Assembly (NCBI GenBank): GCA_020621985.1
Contig: JAHRYS010000002.1
Span: forward strand, 124,001 to 188,000
Source: Candidatus Ferrigenium altingense
GTDB taxonomy: Bacteria > Pseudomonadota > Gammaproteobacteria > Burkholderiales > Gallionellaceae
DNA: 64,000 bases
Direction of reading: 5' to 3'
Shown here: positions 50,255 to 59,344 of the stretch, piece after piece
How the letters are laid out: every line of letters starts with the position of its first letter
Numbering within the stretch: the stretch's first letter is position 1
Program-made: the position numbers and the translations under genes
The notes under the pieces: generated by a model
The model's database searches: none
What the model saw: the letters and a program-made list of their open reading frames with translations, nothing else
What the model was told of the DNA's origin: nothing

Positions 50255-51598
50255 TTAGTGTTTTTCCGGCGGCCTGCACAGCAATGCGGCGAGCTGTTTT
50301 TTGGGCTTGTCCGGGCAGAAGGCGGGCTGTTCCTCGGCTTTGGCGGCGCTCGGGGAAGGCACGTAAGGCTTCATGAACCAGTCGTCCGCCGCCGGTTTTC
50401 TTGCATGGGCGTGGGACGGCGCGGCAGACTTCGCAGGCCGGTGGCTTGGCGCCGCACGCGGGGCAGCTGAAACCGCCGCCCGTTCGCGCGGAAATTCGCG
50501 CTTGAGCAACTTCTCGATTTCCACGAGCCGCCGCTCCTCTTCGCCGTCCACCAGCGAGATGGCTTCGCCGCTGGCGCCGGCGCGGCCGGTGCGGCCGATG
50601 CGGTGGACGTAGTCCTCGGCGTTGGTCGGCAGTTCGTAGTTGACCACCAGCGGCAGCTGGTCGATATCCAGTCCGCGCGCGGCAACGTCGGTCGCCACCA
50701 GCGCGGTGATTTTGCCTTCCTTGAAGGCATCCAGCGCCTTGATCCGCTCCAGCTGGGTCTTGTCGCCGTGGATCGCATCGGAGGGGATGCCCTCGCGCTC
50801 CAGCTTGCGCGCCAGCTGCGCCGAGGTCAGCTTGGTGCGGGTAAAGACCAGCACCTGCTTGACGCCGCTGGAGCGGATCAGGTCGGCCAGTACGCTGAAT
50901 TTGTTGTCATGGTCTACCATCAGGACGGACTGCTTGACGGTTTCTGCCGCCGTGTTGCGGCGCTCCGCTTCGACCGTGACGGGGTTGACAAGGAAATCCT
51001 GTGCGAGCTTTTTGATGTCGTCGGAGAACGTGGCCGAGAACAGCAGGGTCTGGCGCTGTTTGGGCAGCAGCGTGAGGATGCGTTTGAGATCGGGCATGAA
51101 GCCCATGTCCAGCATGCGGTCGGCCTCGTCCAGAATCAGTATCTGCACCTGATTGAGCGTCAGGTTGCGGCTTTCGACGTGATCCAGCAGGCGGCCGGGT
51201 GTCGCCACCAGGATTTCCACGCCCTTTGCCAGCGCGGGCTTCTGCGTCTTGATGTCGATGCCGCCGAACACCACGGTGGAGCGCAGCGGCACATGCCGGG
51301 AATAGGTCTCTACGCTTTTCTCAACCTGGATCGCCAGCTCGCGCGTCGGCGCCAGGATCAGTGCGCGTATCGGGTGGCGTGCCGGAGAGGTGCTGGTGCT
51401 GGCATGCGGCAGCAGGCGCTGCAACAGCGGCAAGGTGAACGCCGCCGTCTTGCCGGTGCCGGTCTGCGCCATCGCCATCAGGTCGCGGCCCGCCAGAACG
51501 TGCGGAATGGCCTGCGCCTGAATGGGCGTCGGCTCGGTGTAGCCTTCTTCCTCAATGGCCCTCAGGATCTGAGCGTCGAGGTTGAGGGATGAAAACAT
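50255..51598 (-). CDS. rhlE: DEAD-box ATP-dependent RNA helicase, RhlE type
   Basis: A 447-residue RNA helicase that remodels RNA and ribosome precursors. Motifs: the Q motif TPIQAQAIP, Walker [33 protein letters not shown] box [15 protein letters not shown], and motif [13 protein letters not shown] 90-residue Ala/Pro/Lys-rich C-terminal tail follows. I chose the ATG at 51598 because the conserved part starts there; ATG at 51625 is possible but close to a TATAAT-like -10 element (minus strand, 51636-51641). Confidence 0.93.
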   Translation of the reverse strand: MFSSLNLDAQILRAIEEEGYTEPTPIQAQAIPHVLAGRDLMAMAQTGTGKTAAFTLPLLQRLLPHASTSTSPARHPIRALILAPTRELAIQVEKSVETYSRHVPLRSTVVFGGIDIKTQKPALAKGVEILVATPGRLLDHVESRNLTLNQVQILILDEADRMLDMGFMPDLKRILTLLPKQRQTLLFSATFSDDIKKLAQDFLVNPVTVEAERRNTAAETVKQSVLMVDHDNKFSVLADLIRSSGVKQVLVFTRTKLTSAQLARKLEREGIPSDAIHGDKTQLERIKALDAFKEGKITALVATDVAARGLDIDQLPLVVNYELPTNAEDYVHRIGRTGRAGASGEAISLVDGEEERRLVEIEKLLKREFPRERAAVSAAPRAAPSHRPAKSAAPSHAHARKPAADDWFMKPYVPSPSAAKAEEQPAFCPDKPKKQLAALLCRPPEKH

Positions 51599-51782
51599 GG
51601 CTTTGTCTGGTGCTGGATCTATCATAAAGCGGGACATTATACCGAATTGCTGCGGCATCTGGCCGGTTTTCCAGCAATGAAAAGAATGAAGGAACAGCTT
51701 TATTGCTTGCGATATCCGCGCGGCCTCCAGCGGTCACTTGGGGGTTTTTCACTTTACCCAATGGCCGGCTCCATCACCGATG

Positions 51783-51812
51783 TTGAGGCCAGCATAACAG
51801 AGGGAGTAGAAT
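51783..51812 (+). promoter_or_regulatory. Possible promoter of the Ehr/Hyf-like operon
   Basis: TTGAGG (51783-51788), an 18-bp spacer and TAGAAT (51807-51812), 53 bp before the hyfB-like start. Moderate match only. The rest of the 266-bp gap between the divergent genes shows nothing else clear. Confidence 0.4.
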
Positions 51813-51864
51813 TACCGGCTTGCGCAGTTTGGCTAACCTGCAAGGCGGAGAAAAAACAACCAGG

Positions 51865-53874
51865 ATGGACATTGTCGGTGTATTGCCGTTGGATGTGGCA
51901 GGCGCGCTCATCGTGCTTTGGCTGGTGCTGGGTCTGCTGGGGCTGGCGCTACAGGGCAGCCCGCGGTTCATCACCAATGCCATCTTCCCCGCCGGCGCGC
52001 TCGTCTCGCTGGCGCTTGCCGCCACCGGCTTATGGGCGCTCGGCGAAGGTGCCGGCGTTGTCGTGTTGCCGCTCGGCCTGCCCGACCTGCCGCTGCATCT
52101 TCGCCTCGATCCGCTCTCGGCATTTTTCCTGATCCTGCTGGGTGGCGCGTCGTTCGGCGTGTCGCTGTTCAGCGCCGGCTATTTCCGCACTATGGCCGGT
52201 AATACTCTCGGACTGTTGTGCCTCGAATACCACCTGTTCCTCGCAGGCATGGCGCTGGTATTGCTGGCGGACGATGCTTACATGTTCATGGTGGCATGGG
52301 AAACCATGGCGCTGTCTTCCTATTTTCTGGTCACCACCGACCATCATGTTCCCGACATCCGCAAGGCGGGTTTTCTGTATCTGCTGATCGCGCATGTCGG
52401 CGCAATCGCCATCCTGCTCGGCTTTGGCGTGATGCAGGGCGGGCACGGCATCGGCGCTTATACTTTTGATGCGATGCGTGCGGCGCATCTGACTCCGTTC
52501 TGGTCATCGGTGGCGTTCCTGCTTGCGCTGTTCGGCTTCGGCGCGAAAGCCGGGGTGTTGCCGTTGCATGTCTGGCTGCCCGAGGCGCACCCGGCCGCGC
52601 CCTCGCCGGTTTCCGCATTGATGAGCGGCATCATGCTGAAAACGGCAATCTACGGCATGTTGCGCGTCACCTTCGATTTGCTCGATGCGCAGCAATGGTG
52701 GTGGGGGGTGCTGGCATTGGCGCTGGGGCTGCTCACCGCGGTGTTCGGCGTGATGTTCGCCGCCGTGCAGGGCGATATGAAACGCCTGCTGGCCTATTCT
52801 TCCATCGAGAACATCGGGCTGCTGCTGGTCGGCATCGGCCTGACCATCATCTTTCACGCCTATGGCAAGGAAGCGCTGGCGGCCTTGTCGCTCACCGCGA
52901 CGCTGTACCACAGTCTGAATCACGCGTTCTTCAAGAGCCTGCTGTTCATCGGCACGGGCTCGATCCTGCATGCGACCGGCGAACGCAACATGGGAAGACT
53001 GGGCGGACTGATCCATCGTATGCCGTGGGCTGCGATGCTGATGCTGGTCGGCGTGCTATCCATCGCCGGCCTGCCGCCGTTCAACGGTTTTGTTTCGGAA
53101 TGGCTGTTGCTGCAAGCTTTCCTGTTGTCGCCGGGTTTGCCGAACAGCTACATCAATATGCTGATCCCGGTAGCGGCGGCGGTGATTGCGCTGGCCGCCG
53201 CATTGGCCGCGTATGTGATGGTGAAATTTTACGGGATCATTTTCCTCGGTCAGCCGCGCGAGCAGGCGCTGGAACATGCGCACGATGCCGGCCGCTGGGA
53301 ACGCATCGGGCTGGGCTGGCTGGCGCTCGGTTGCGTGGCGCTCGGGCTGGCGCCGGTCTTTGTGATACAGCAGCTCGATCGGGTCACGCAGATGCTGGTT
53401 GGGCAGGGGCTGGGCAATGCTGCCGGCGGCTGGCTGTTCCTGACACCGGTGGATACCGAGCGCGCCAGTTACAGCCCGGTGTTTTTCCTGCTGGCGGTGC
53501 TGGGCGTGATGCTGGTGACCATCTTGACGGTGCATCGTTTCTATCATGGCCGGCTGCGCCGCGGCCCGGCCTGGGACTGCGGCTTCCCGGCGCAGACCGC
53601 GCGCATGCAGGATACCGCCGAGGGCTTCGGTCAGCCGATCCGGCGCATCTTCGAGCCGTTCTTCAAGATTGAAAACGAGTTGCCAACCGCGTTCGACACC
53701 CATCCGCGTTATCACGGCCGCAGCGACGACCGCATCTGGCTGTCTCTCTATCTGCCGATCAAGCGCATCACCGAAAAACTGTCGTCCTGGGTATCGCTGC
53801 TGCAGCACGGGCGTATCCACCTGTACCTGAGCTATACCTTTGTCACGCTGGTCGTGCTGCTGGCATTCATGTGA
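51865..53874 (+). CDS. HyfB/NuoL-like proton-translocating antiporter subunit
   Basis: A 669-residue membrane protein with about 16 helices. It belongs to the antiporter-like family shared by complex I and group 4 hydrogenases. Diagnostic motifs: WETMALSSYFLV, KAGVLPLHVWLPEAHPAAPSPVSALMSGIMLK, DMKRLLAYSSIENIGL, and LPPFNGFVSEW. Charged residues expected for proton transfer (Glu in WETM, Lys in AKAGVLP) are present. The C-terminal part (TAFDTHPRYHGRSDDRIW) is typical of HyfB/HycC. The ATG at 51865 is preferred over a TTG at 51820. First gene of the six-gene operon; it overlaps the next by 1 bp. Confidence 0.93.
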   Translation: MDIVGVLPLDVAGALIVLWLVLGLLGLALQGSPRFITNAIFPAGALVSLALAATGLWALGEGAGVVVLPLGLPDLPLHLRLDPLSAFFLILLGGASFGVSLFSAGYFRTMAGNTLGLLCLEYHLFLAGMALVLLADDAYMFMVAWETMALSSYFLVTTDHHVPDIRKAGFLYLLIAHVGAIAILLGFGVMQGGHGIGAYTFDAMRAAHLTPFWSSVAFLLALFGFGAKAGVLPLHVWLPEAHPAAPSPVSALMSGIMLKTAIYGMLRVTFDLLDAQQWWWGVLALALGLLTAVFGVMFAAVQGDMKRLLAYSSIENIGLLLVGIGLTIIFHAYGKEALAALSLTATLYHSLNHAFFKSLLFIGTGSILHATGERNMGRLGGLIHRMPWAAMLMLVGVLSIAGLPPFNGFVSEWLLLQAFLLSPGLPNSYINMLIPVAAAVIALAAALAAYVMVKFYGIIFLGQPREQALEHAHDAGRWERIGLGWLALGCVALGLAPVFVIQQLDRVTQMLVGQGLGNAAGGWLFLTPVDTERASYSPVFFLLAVLGVMLVTILTVHRFYHGRLRRGPAWDCGFPAQTARMQDTAEGFGQPIRRIFEPFFKIENELPTAFDTHPRYHGRSDDRIWLSLYLPIKRITEKLSSWVSLLQHGRIHLYLSYTFVTLVVLLAFM

Positions 53875-54833
53875 TGGAAAATATCAATCTGACTCTCGGC
53901 ATCCTGTTCCAGCTCTGCCAGTCGCTGCTGGTGGTGCTGCTCGCGCCGCTGCTGACGGGGTGGGTGAACCAGTGCCGCGCCTGGCTGCAAAACCGCTCCG
54001 GCCCCGGCCTATTGCAGCCGTTTCGCACGCTGCGCAAGCTGTTCCACAAGGACGCAGTCATCGCCTATAACGCCTCGCCGCTATTCCGCATCACGCCCTA
54101 TATCCTGTTTGGCTGCATGTGGCTGGCGGCGGCGATCATTCCCATCATCGCGGTGGATTTGCCGTTCTCGCCCGCCGCCGACGTGATCGCGCTGGTCGGC
54201 GTGTTTGCGCTGGCGCGGGTGTTTATCGCGCTCGCCGCGATGGATATCGGCACCGCATTCGGCACGCTCGGCGCGCGGCGCGAGATGCTGGTATCGTTTC
54301 TCGCCGAGCCGGCGCTGCTGATGGTGCTGTTCACCGCTTCGCTGATCAGCCAGTCGACGCAGTTGCCGCGCATCGTGGAAGCGCTGGCGCATCACCAGTT
54401 CGTGCTGTATCCCAGCCTCGCGTTTGCCGGACTGGCTTTCGTGATCGTGCTGCTGGCCGAGAATGCGCGCATTCCGGTGGACAATCCCGGCACGCATCTG
54501 GAACTGACCATGATCCACGAGGCGATGGTGCTGGAGTATTCGGCGCGCCATCTGGCGCTGATCGAATGGGCCAGCAGCCTGAAGCTGCTGGCCTACATTT
54601 CGCTCGGTATTGCGCTGTTCTTTCCGCACGGTATCGCCGAGGTGGGTCAGTGGGGCGCACTGCCGCTGGCCATCGCCGTGCTGCTGGTGAAACTGACCCT
54701 GGCTGGCGCAGGGCTGGCCTTGCTGGAAACGCTGCTCGCCAAGATGCGCATCTTCCGCGCGCCGGAGTTCCTGGGCACCGCGTTTCTGCTGGCGGTGCTG
54801 GGGCTGTTGATCCACTTTTTATTGGGTGCATGA
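53874..54833 (+). CDS. HyfC/HycD/NuoH-like membrane subunit
   Basis: A 319-residue protein with eight or so membrane helices, homologous to NuoH, the subunit that joins the hydrophilic arm to the membrane in complex I and in formate hydrogenlyase. The recognisable cytoplasmic loop NARIPVDNPGTHLELTMIHEA carries conserved acidic residues, and WLQNRSGPGLLQPFRTLRKL is the N-terminal loop motif. The start ATG overlaps the preceding TGA. A MITE-like repeat begins directly at its stop codon, separating it from the hyfE-like gene. Confidence 0.93.
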   Translation: MENINLTLGILFQLCQSLLVVLLAPLLTGWVNQCRAWLQNRSGPGLLQPFRTLRKLFHKDAVIAYNASPLFRITPYILFGCMWLAAAIIPIIAVDLPFSPAADVIALVGVFALARVFIALAAMDIGTAFGTLGARREMLVSFLAEPALLMVLFTASLISQSTQLPRIVEALAHHQFVLYPSLAFAGLAFVIVLLAENARIPVDNPGTHLELTMIHEAMVLEYSARHLALIEWASSLKLLAYISLGIALFFPHGIAEVGQWGALPLAIAVLLVKLTLAGAGLALLETLLAKMRIFRAPEFLGTAFLLAVLGLLIHFLLGA

Positions 54834-54977
54834 TGGGAGCTTCTAAAAATTCAGAGTTCGCCCAAATGCAAGGCGCGGGAAAAATTTCGCCGCGCCGCAT
54901 ATGGGGTATATGTAAGCAAGAAATTTTTCCTACAACGCAGCAGTTGGGATGAAATATGGATTTTGAGAGGCTCCCAT
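54833..54977. repeat. MITE-like palindromic element inside the Ehr/Hyf-like operon
   Basis: A 145-bp element with 20-bp terminal inverted repeats, ATGGGAGCTTCTAAAAATTC at the left and GGATTTTGAGAGGCTCCCAT at the right. It begins on the last base of the hyfC-like stop and ends 3 bp before the hyfE-like ATG. The interior shares GCAAGGCGCG, a central dyad and CAACGCAGC with the element at 32671-32807. No coding capacity. GAGAGG in its right arm can act as the ribosome site of the next gene. Confidence 0.85.
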
Positions 54978-54980
54978 AAG

Positions 54981-55637
54981 ATGAGTTACACCATCCAGTT
55001 CATTAACCTGCTCGCGGCGATCCTGCTGCTGATCGTCTTCGCGATGCTGTCGCAGCGGCGCATCCTGTCGCTGATCAACCTGTTCGCGTGGCAGGGGCTG
55101 GTGCTGACGGTCAGCACCTTTGTGGTGGCGTATTCGACGGGGCAACACCATCTGTATTATTCCGCCGCGCTGACCCTGCTGCTGAAAGTGCTGGTATTGC
55201 CTTGGCTGCTGCACCGCCTGATCCGCAAGCTGAACGTGAGATGGGACGTGGAAACGCTGATCAACATTCCCACCACCATGCTGGTCGGCATCGCGCTGGT
55301 GATCTTCGCCTTCAACCTGGCCGCACCGATCTCGCAACTGGCCGAAGGCATCACCCGCGGCCTGATCGGCATCGCGCTGGCCAGCGTGCTGTTGTCGCTG
55401 CTGATGATGCTCACAAGGCGCAAGGCGATCTCGCAAGTGGTCGGCTTCCTCGCGATGGAAAACGGCCTGTTCTTCGCCGCGACCAGCGCCACGCACGGCA
55501 TGCCGCTGGTGGTGGAACTGGGCATCGCGCTGGACGTGCTGGTGGCCACCTTCATCTTCGGAATCTTCTTCTTCCAGATCCGCGAAACTTTCGACAGCCT
55601 CGACATCACGCACATGGAAAAGCTAAAGGATGATTGA
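54981..55637 (+). CDS. HyfE-like membrane subunit
   Basis: A 218-residue protein with about seven hydrophobic helices, related to HyfE (its C-terminal half resembles NuoK). It begins MSYTIQFINLLAAILLLIVF. The segment MENGLFFAATSATHGMPLVVELGIALDVL carries the acidic residues conserved in the NuoK-like family. It overlaps the next gene by 8 bp. The ATG at 54981 follows a GAGAGG that lies in the repeat element; an upstream ATG at 54963 would start inside the repeat. Confidence 0.9.
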   Translation: MSYTIQFINLLAAILLLIVFAMLSQRRILSLINLFAWQGLVLTVSTFVVAYSTGQHHLYYSAALTLLLKVLVLPWLLHRLIRKLNVRWDVETLINIPTTMLVGIALVIFAFNLAAPISQLAEGITRGLIGIALASVLLSLLMMLTRRKAISQVVGFLAMENGLFFAATSATHGMPLVVELGIALDVLVATFIFGIFFFQIRETFDSLDITHMEKLKDD

Positions 55638-57087
55638 CCTGCAACTCACGGCATTGCTGCTTTCCCCGCTGCTGGGCGGCCTGCTGCTGGCCGCATTCGG
55701 CGCGCGCCGCTGGGCGGCGGAGTTGAATTCGCTGATGAGTTTCTGCACCTTTGCCGCAGCGGTGGCGCTGACCGTGCGCGTGGTCGAGGCCGGGCCGCAG
55801 GTCGCGTTCAAGGAACAGTTCTTCATCGACCAGTTCAACGTATTCCTGGTTGCGCTGACCGCCTTCATCGCGTTCACCACGTCGCTGTTCTCGCGCCCTT
55901 ACATGCGCATCGAGCAGGATCACGGCAGGCTCAGCACGCCAATGCTGCACCTGTACTATAGCATGTACCAACTGTTCACCCTCGCGATGCTGGTGGCGCT
56001 GACCGCCAACAACATGGGTATCATCTGGGTAGCAATGGAGGCGGCCACGCTGACCACGGTGCTGCTGGTCAGCCTGTATCGCACCCCCGCGAGCCTCGAG
56101 GCGGCGTGGAAATATTTTATCCTGTGCGGCGTGGGCATCGCGCTCGCGCTGTTCGGCACCATCCTGCTGTATTTCGCCGCCGAGCGCGTGCTCGGACAAG
56201 GCGGTACCGCGCTGCTGTGGACGCACCTCAACGAGGTCAAGGGCGAGCTGGAGCCTACCGTGCTCAAGCTCGCGTTCATCTTCCTGCTGGTCGGCTACGG
56301 CACCAAGATCGGCCTCGTGCCGCTGCACAGCTGGCTGCCGGATGCGCATGCGGAAGGCCCCACGCCGGTCTCGGCAGTGCTCTCCGGCCTGCTGCTGAAC
56401 GTCGCGTTATGCGCGGTGATGCGCAGCAAGGTGCTGGTTGACGGCTCGCTCGGCACGCATTTCGCGGGCAACCTGATGATGGGTTTCGGCCTGCTCTCGG
56501 TGGTGGTCGCCGCGTTGTTCCTGTCGCGCCAGAAGGACATCAAGCGCATGTTCGCCTATTCGTCGATTGAGCACATGGGGCTGATCACGTTCGCGTTCGG
56601 CATGGGCGGGAAGGTGGCGACGTTTGCGGCACTGCTGCATATGACCGTGCATTCGCTGACCAAGTCGGCGATCTTCTTCGCGGTCGGGCATGCGGTGCAG
56701 AAGGCCGGCACGCAGCAGATGGAGAACATCCGCGGCATGCTGCAAATCAGCCCGACGGTCGGCTGGGGGCTGATGCTCGGCACCTTCGCCATCCTCGGCA
56801 TGCCGCCGTTCGGCGTGTTCGCCAGCGAATTCCTGATCATCACCACGGCGATGCACGACTACCCGTGGACCACGCCAATATTGCTGGTCGCGCTGGGCAT
56901 CGCGTTCGCCGCGATCTTCGGCAAGGTGCAGCCCATCGTGTTCGGCGAGACGACGGCGAAACCCCTGCCGCATCCGCCCGCGCTGCTGCCGGTGTTCGCG
57001 CACCTGCTGCTGGTGCTGATCCTCGGGCTGTATATGCCGCCCTATCTGGCCAACTGGTACCGCCAGGCGGCGGCTTTATTAGGGTAA
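55630..57087 (+). CDS. HyfF/NuoN-like proton-translocating antiporter subunit
   Basis: A 485-residue, about 14-helix antiporter-like subunit, the second in the operon. Motifs: MGIIWVAMEAATLTTVLLV, TKIGLVPLHSWLPDAHAEGPTPVSAVLSGLLLN, QKDIKRMFAYSSIEHMGL, and MPPFGVFASEFLI. Glu in WVAMEA and Lys in GTKIGL are positioned as in proton-pumping homologues. The operon has two antiporter-like subunits (HyfB and HyfF types) and no HyfD type. Confidence 0.92.
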   Translation: MIDLQLTALLLSPLLGGLLLAAFGARRWAAELNSLMSFCTFAAAVALTVRVVEAGPQVAFKEQFFIDQFNVFLVALTAFIAFTTSLFSRPYMRIEQDHGRLSTPMLHLYYSMYQLFTLAMLVALTANNMGIIWVAMEAATLTTVLLVSLYRTPASLEAAWKYFILCGVGIALALFGTILLYFAAERVLGQGGTALLWTHLNEVKGELEPTVLKLAFIFLLVGYGTKIGLVPLHSWLPDAHAEGPTPVSAVLSGLLLNVALCAVMRSKVLVDGSLGTHFAGNLMMGFGLLSVVVAALFLSRQKDIKRMFAYSSIEHMGLITFAFGMGGKVATFAALLHMTVHSLTKSAIFFAVGHAVQKAGTQQMENIRGMLQISPTVGWGLMLGTFAILGMPPFGVFASEFLIITTAMHDYPWTTPILLVALGIAFAAIFGKVQPIVFGETTAKPLPHPPALLPVFAHLLLVLILGLYMPPYLANWYRQAAALLG

Positions 57088-57091
57088 AAAC

Positions 57092-58636
57092 ATGCCTATC
57101 ACCTATCCCAATCTGCATCTGACGCGGCTGGGCGGCGCGATTCCCGCTTGGCTGGGCGAGATCGAGCCGGGCGATTTGCCGCCGATTTGCCAGAACGTGG
57201 CGGATGGCGGCGGGCGGCTGCTGGCCTTGTGGGGCAGCGATGCGCGCGAACTGGGCGACGGTTTCGCGCTGCACGTCGCGCTGGTCAATGAGGCGGGTCT
57301 GATCTGTTTGAGCATGGCTTTGGATGCCGTGCAGCCTGTTTATCCGGACATCAGCCGGATTTTCCCGGCGGCCGGCCGGATGCAGCGCGCGGCGTATGAC
57401 CTGCTCGGCATTTACGCGCACGAAGGCCATGACCATCGCAAATGGGTGCGCCACGGTGCGTGGCGCGGCTTCCCGCTGCGCAAGGATTTCGATGCCGCGC
57501 AGAACCGCGCGGATGAGCCGGATGCCTATCCGTTCGTGCAGGTCGAAGGGCAGGGCGTGCATGAAATCCCGGTGGGGCCGATCCACGCCGGCACCATCGA
57601 GCCGGGGCACTTCCGTTTCTCCGTCGTCGGCGAAAAAGTGCTGCGCCTCGAGGAGCGCTTGGGCTACACGCACAAGGGCATCGAGAAGCGCTTCGAGGGC
57701 CTGACCTTGCAGCAGGGCGCGAAACTGGCCGGACGGGTCAGCGGCGACAGCACCGTCGCTTATGCCTGGGCCTATGCGATGGCCGCCGAGAGCATCGCCG
57801 CCGTGACGCCGCCGGATCAGGCATTGTGGCTGCGCGCGCTGTTTCTGGAACGCGAGCGCATCGCCAATCACCTCGGCGACCTCGGCGATCTCGGCAACGA
57901 TGTCGCGCTGTCGTTCGGCTTTGCGCAGTTCTGGATATTGAAAGAACAAGTGTTGCGCAACAATGCCGCACTGTTCGGGCACCGCTACCTGATGGACAAG
58001 ATCATTCCGGGCGGCGTGGCTGCCGATTTGACGGAACCGGGCAGGCAAACGCTGCATGAAGAATGCGCCATGCTGGAGCGCGAGGTGCGCCTGCTGCGCG
58101 GTATCTACGAGGAGCATGCCGGGATGCAGGATCGCTTCATCGCCGCCGGGCGCGTCGAGCCGAAACTGGCCGCACAGCTCGGCTTGTGCGGTCTGGCCGG
58201 ACGCGCCAGCGCGCAGGCATGGGATGCGCGCGTGCAGTTTGCCTGTGCGCCTTACGACAGGCTGGACGTGCGGATGGCGACCTACCGCAACGGCGATGTC
58301 GCGGCGCGCGTCATTGTGCGCTTCGATGAGCTGTTCGAATCGCTGCGCCTGCAAAGCGAGATACTGGACCATCTCACGCATGACGGCGAGCTGGCAACAA
58401 CTCTGGAAAAGCTGCCCGGCAACGGCTTCGGCGTGGGCATGGTGGAAGGCTGGCGCGGCGAGGTGCTGGTGGCGATCCACACCGATGCGCAAGGCAACCT
58501 CACGCGCGTCCATCCGCACGACCCGTCCTGGCAGAACTGGCCGGCGGTGGAACATGCCATCATGGGCAACATCGTGCCGGATTTCCCGCTGATCAACAAA
58601 TCGTTCAATCTTAGCTATTCAGGCCAGGACTTATAG
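57092..58636 (+). CDS. Hydrogenase-4-like large subunit lacking Ni-Fe cysteines (NuoC/NuoD fusion)
   Basis: A 514-residue protein. The N-terminal 150 residues are NuoC-like (RAAYDLLGIYAHEGHDHRKW, FPLRKDF). From about 175 it is a NuoD/HycE-type large subunit (EPGHFRFSVVGEKVLRLEERLGYTHKGIEKRFEG). Where Ni-Fe hydrogenases have RxCGxC, this protein reads GRVSGDST, with serines in place of both cysteines. At the C-terminal site the sequence is FNLSYSGQDL, again without cysteine, and the protein ends there without a cleavable extension. It therefore cannot bind the Ni-Fe centre by known rules. It fits the energy-converting hydrogenase-related (Ehr) group. The electron donor or acceptor is unknown. 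Confidence 0.9.
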   Translation: MPITYPNLHLTRLGGAIPAWLGEIEPGDLPPICQNVADGGGRLLALWGSDARELGDGFALHVALVNEAGLICLSMALDAVQPVYPDISRIFPAAGRMQRAAYDLLGIYAHEGHDHRKWVRHGAWRGFPLRKDFDAAQNRADEPDAYPFVQVEGQGVHEIPVGPIHAGTIEPGHFRFSVVGEKVLRLEERLGYTHKGIEKRFEGLTLQQGAKLAGRVSGDSTVAYAWAYAMAAESIAAVTPPDQALWLRALFLERERIANHLGDLGDLGNDVALSFGFAQFWILKEQVLRNNAALFGHRYLMDKIIPGGVAADLTEPGRQTLHEECAMLEREVRLLRGIYEEHAGMQDRFIAAGRVEPKLAAQLGLCGLAGRASAQAWDARVQFACAPYDRLDVRMATYRNGDVAARVIVRFDELFESLRLQSEILDHLTHDGELATTLEKLPGNGFGVGMVEGWRGEVLVAIHTDAQGNLTRVHPHDPSWQNWPAVEHAIMGNIVPDFPLINKSFNLSYSGQDL

Positions 58637-58638
58637 CC

Positions 58639-59199
58639 ATGCCTATCTTCCAAATCATCAGGCAGATCGTCAGGACGGGCATCAAGACCGAAGCACCGCC
58701 GCTGCCGGACGAGGCGCTGCGCGCCGGACCGCAACGGCTCCAGGAGGAGATCCTGCGCGCATTCGGCGGCGCGCTGAGCATCCGCCAAGTGGATGCCGGT
58801 TCGTGCAATGGCTGCGAACTGGAAATCAGGGCGCTCAACAACGCCTATTACAACATCGAGGGATTGGGCATCAAGTTCGTCGCCAGCCCGCGCCATGCGG
58901 ACCTGCTGCTGGTCACCGGCCCGGTGTCGCGCCACATGGCGATTGCGCTCAGGCGCGCCTACGACGCGATGCCGGAACCCAAGCTGGTGGTGGCGGTCGG
59001 CGATTGCGGATGCGACGGCGGCATCTTTGCTCCAAATGGTGCCGAGGGCGCGGGCGAGAGCTATGCCAGCTGCGGGAAAGTTTCTAATGTGATTCCGGTG
59101 GATGTAGTGGTGAGCGGCTGCCCGCCCACGCCGACGGCGATCCTGCAAGGCATCCTCACTGCCGTCAGCGCACAGCAAGGGGTAAGTGCGTCACCCTGA
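58639..59199 (+). CDS. HyfI/HycG/NuoB-like small subunit with intact 4Fe-4S site
   Basis: A 186-residue protein homologous to NuoB and to small subunits of group 4 hydrogenases. Cysteine ligands for one 4Fe-4S cluster are kept: GSCNGCELE (two), VGDCGCDGGIF and VSGCPPTPTAI. The start is 2 bp after the large-subunit stop. No ferredoxin-like HyfH/NuoI subunit, no formate dehydrogenase and no hydrogenase maturation gene is in the cluster, so how electrons reach this cluster is open. Confidence 0.92.
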   Translation: MPIFQIIRQIVRTGIKTEAPPLPDEALRAGPQRLQEEILRAFGGALSIRQVDAGSCNGCELEIRALNNAYYNIEGLGIKFVASPRHADLLLVTGPVSRHMAIALRRAYDAMPEPKLVVAVGDCGCDGGIFAPNGAEGAGESYASCGKVSNVIPVDVVVSGCPPTPTAILQGILTAVSAQQGVSASP

Positions 59200-59217
59200 T
59201 TTTTTGAAAAGCTGTTG

Positions 59218-59324
59218 TCCGCAGATTACACAGATTACGCAAGATTAAACCATTGGCTGTGAGCAAGCTGGAGAGCCATCTGGCGAAGCATTTAGCATTG
59301 CTTCAAATCTGCGTAATCTGCGGA
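59218..59324. repeat. Palindromic CCGCAGATTACGCAGATT-type repeat, copy 2
   Basis: The ends TCCGCAGATTACACAGATTA and AATCTGCGTAATCTGCGGA are inverted and match copy 1 at 39000-39067, with a longer, unrelated centre of about 60 bp. It lies between the convergent small-subunit gene and ctaA. Confidence 0.85.
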
Positions 59325-59344
59325 TCGAACTGCGGTTTTGAAAT

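Noticed and set aside
56840-58555. Minus-strand open frame of 571 codons opposite the large-subunit gene
   Set aside because: Antisense to a conserved gene; His/Arg/Gln-rich, no domain seen.
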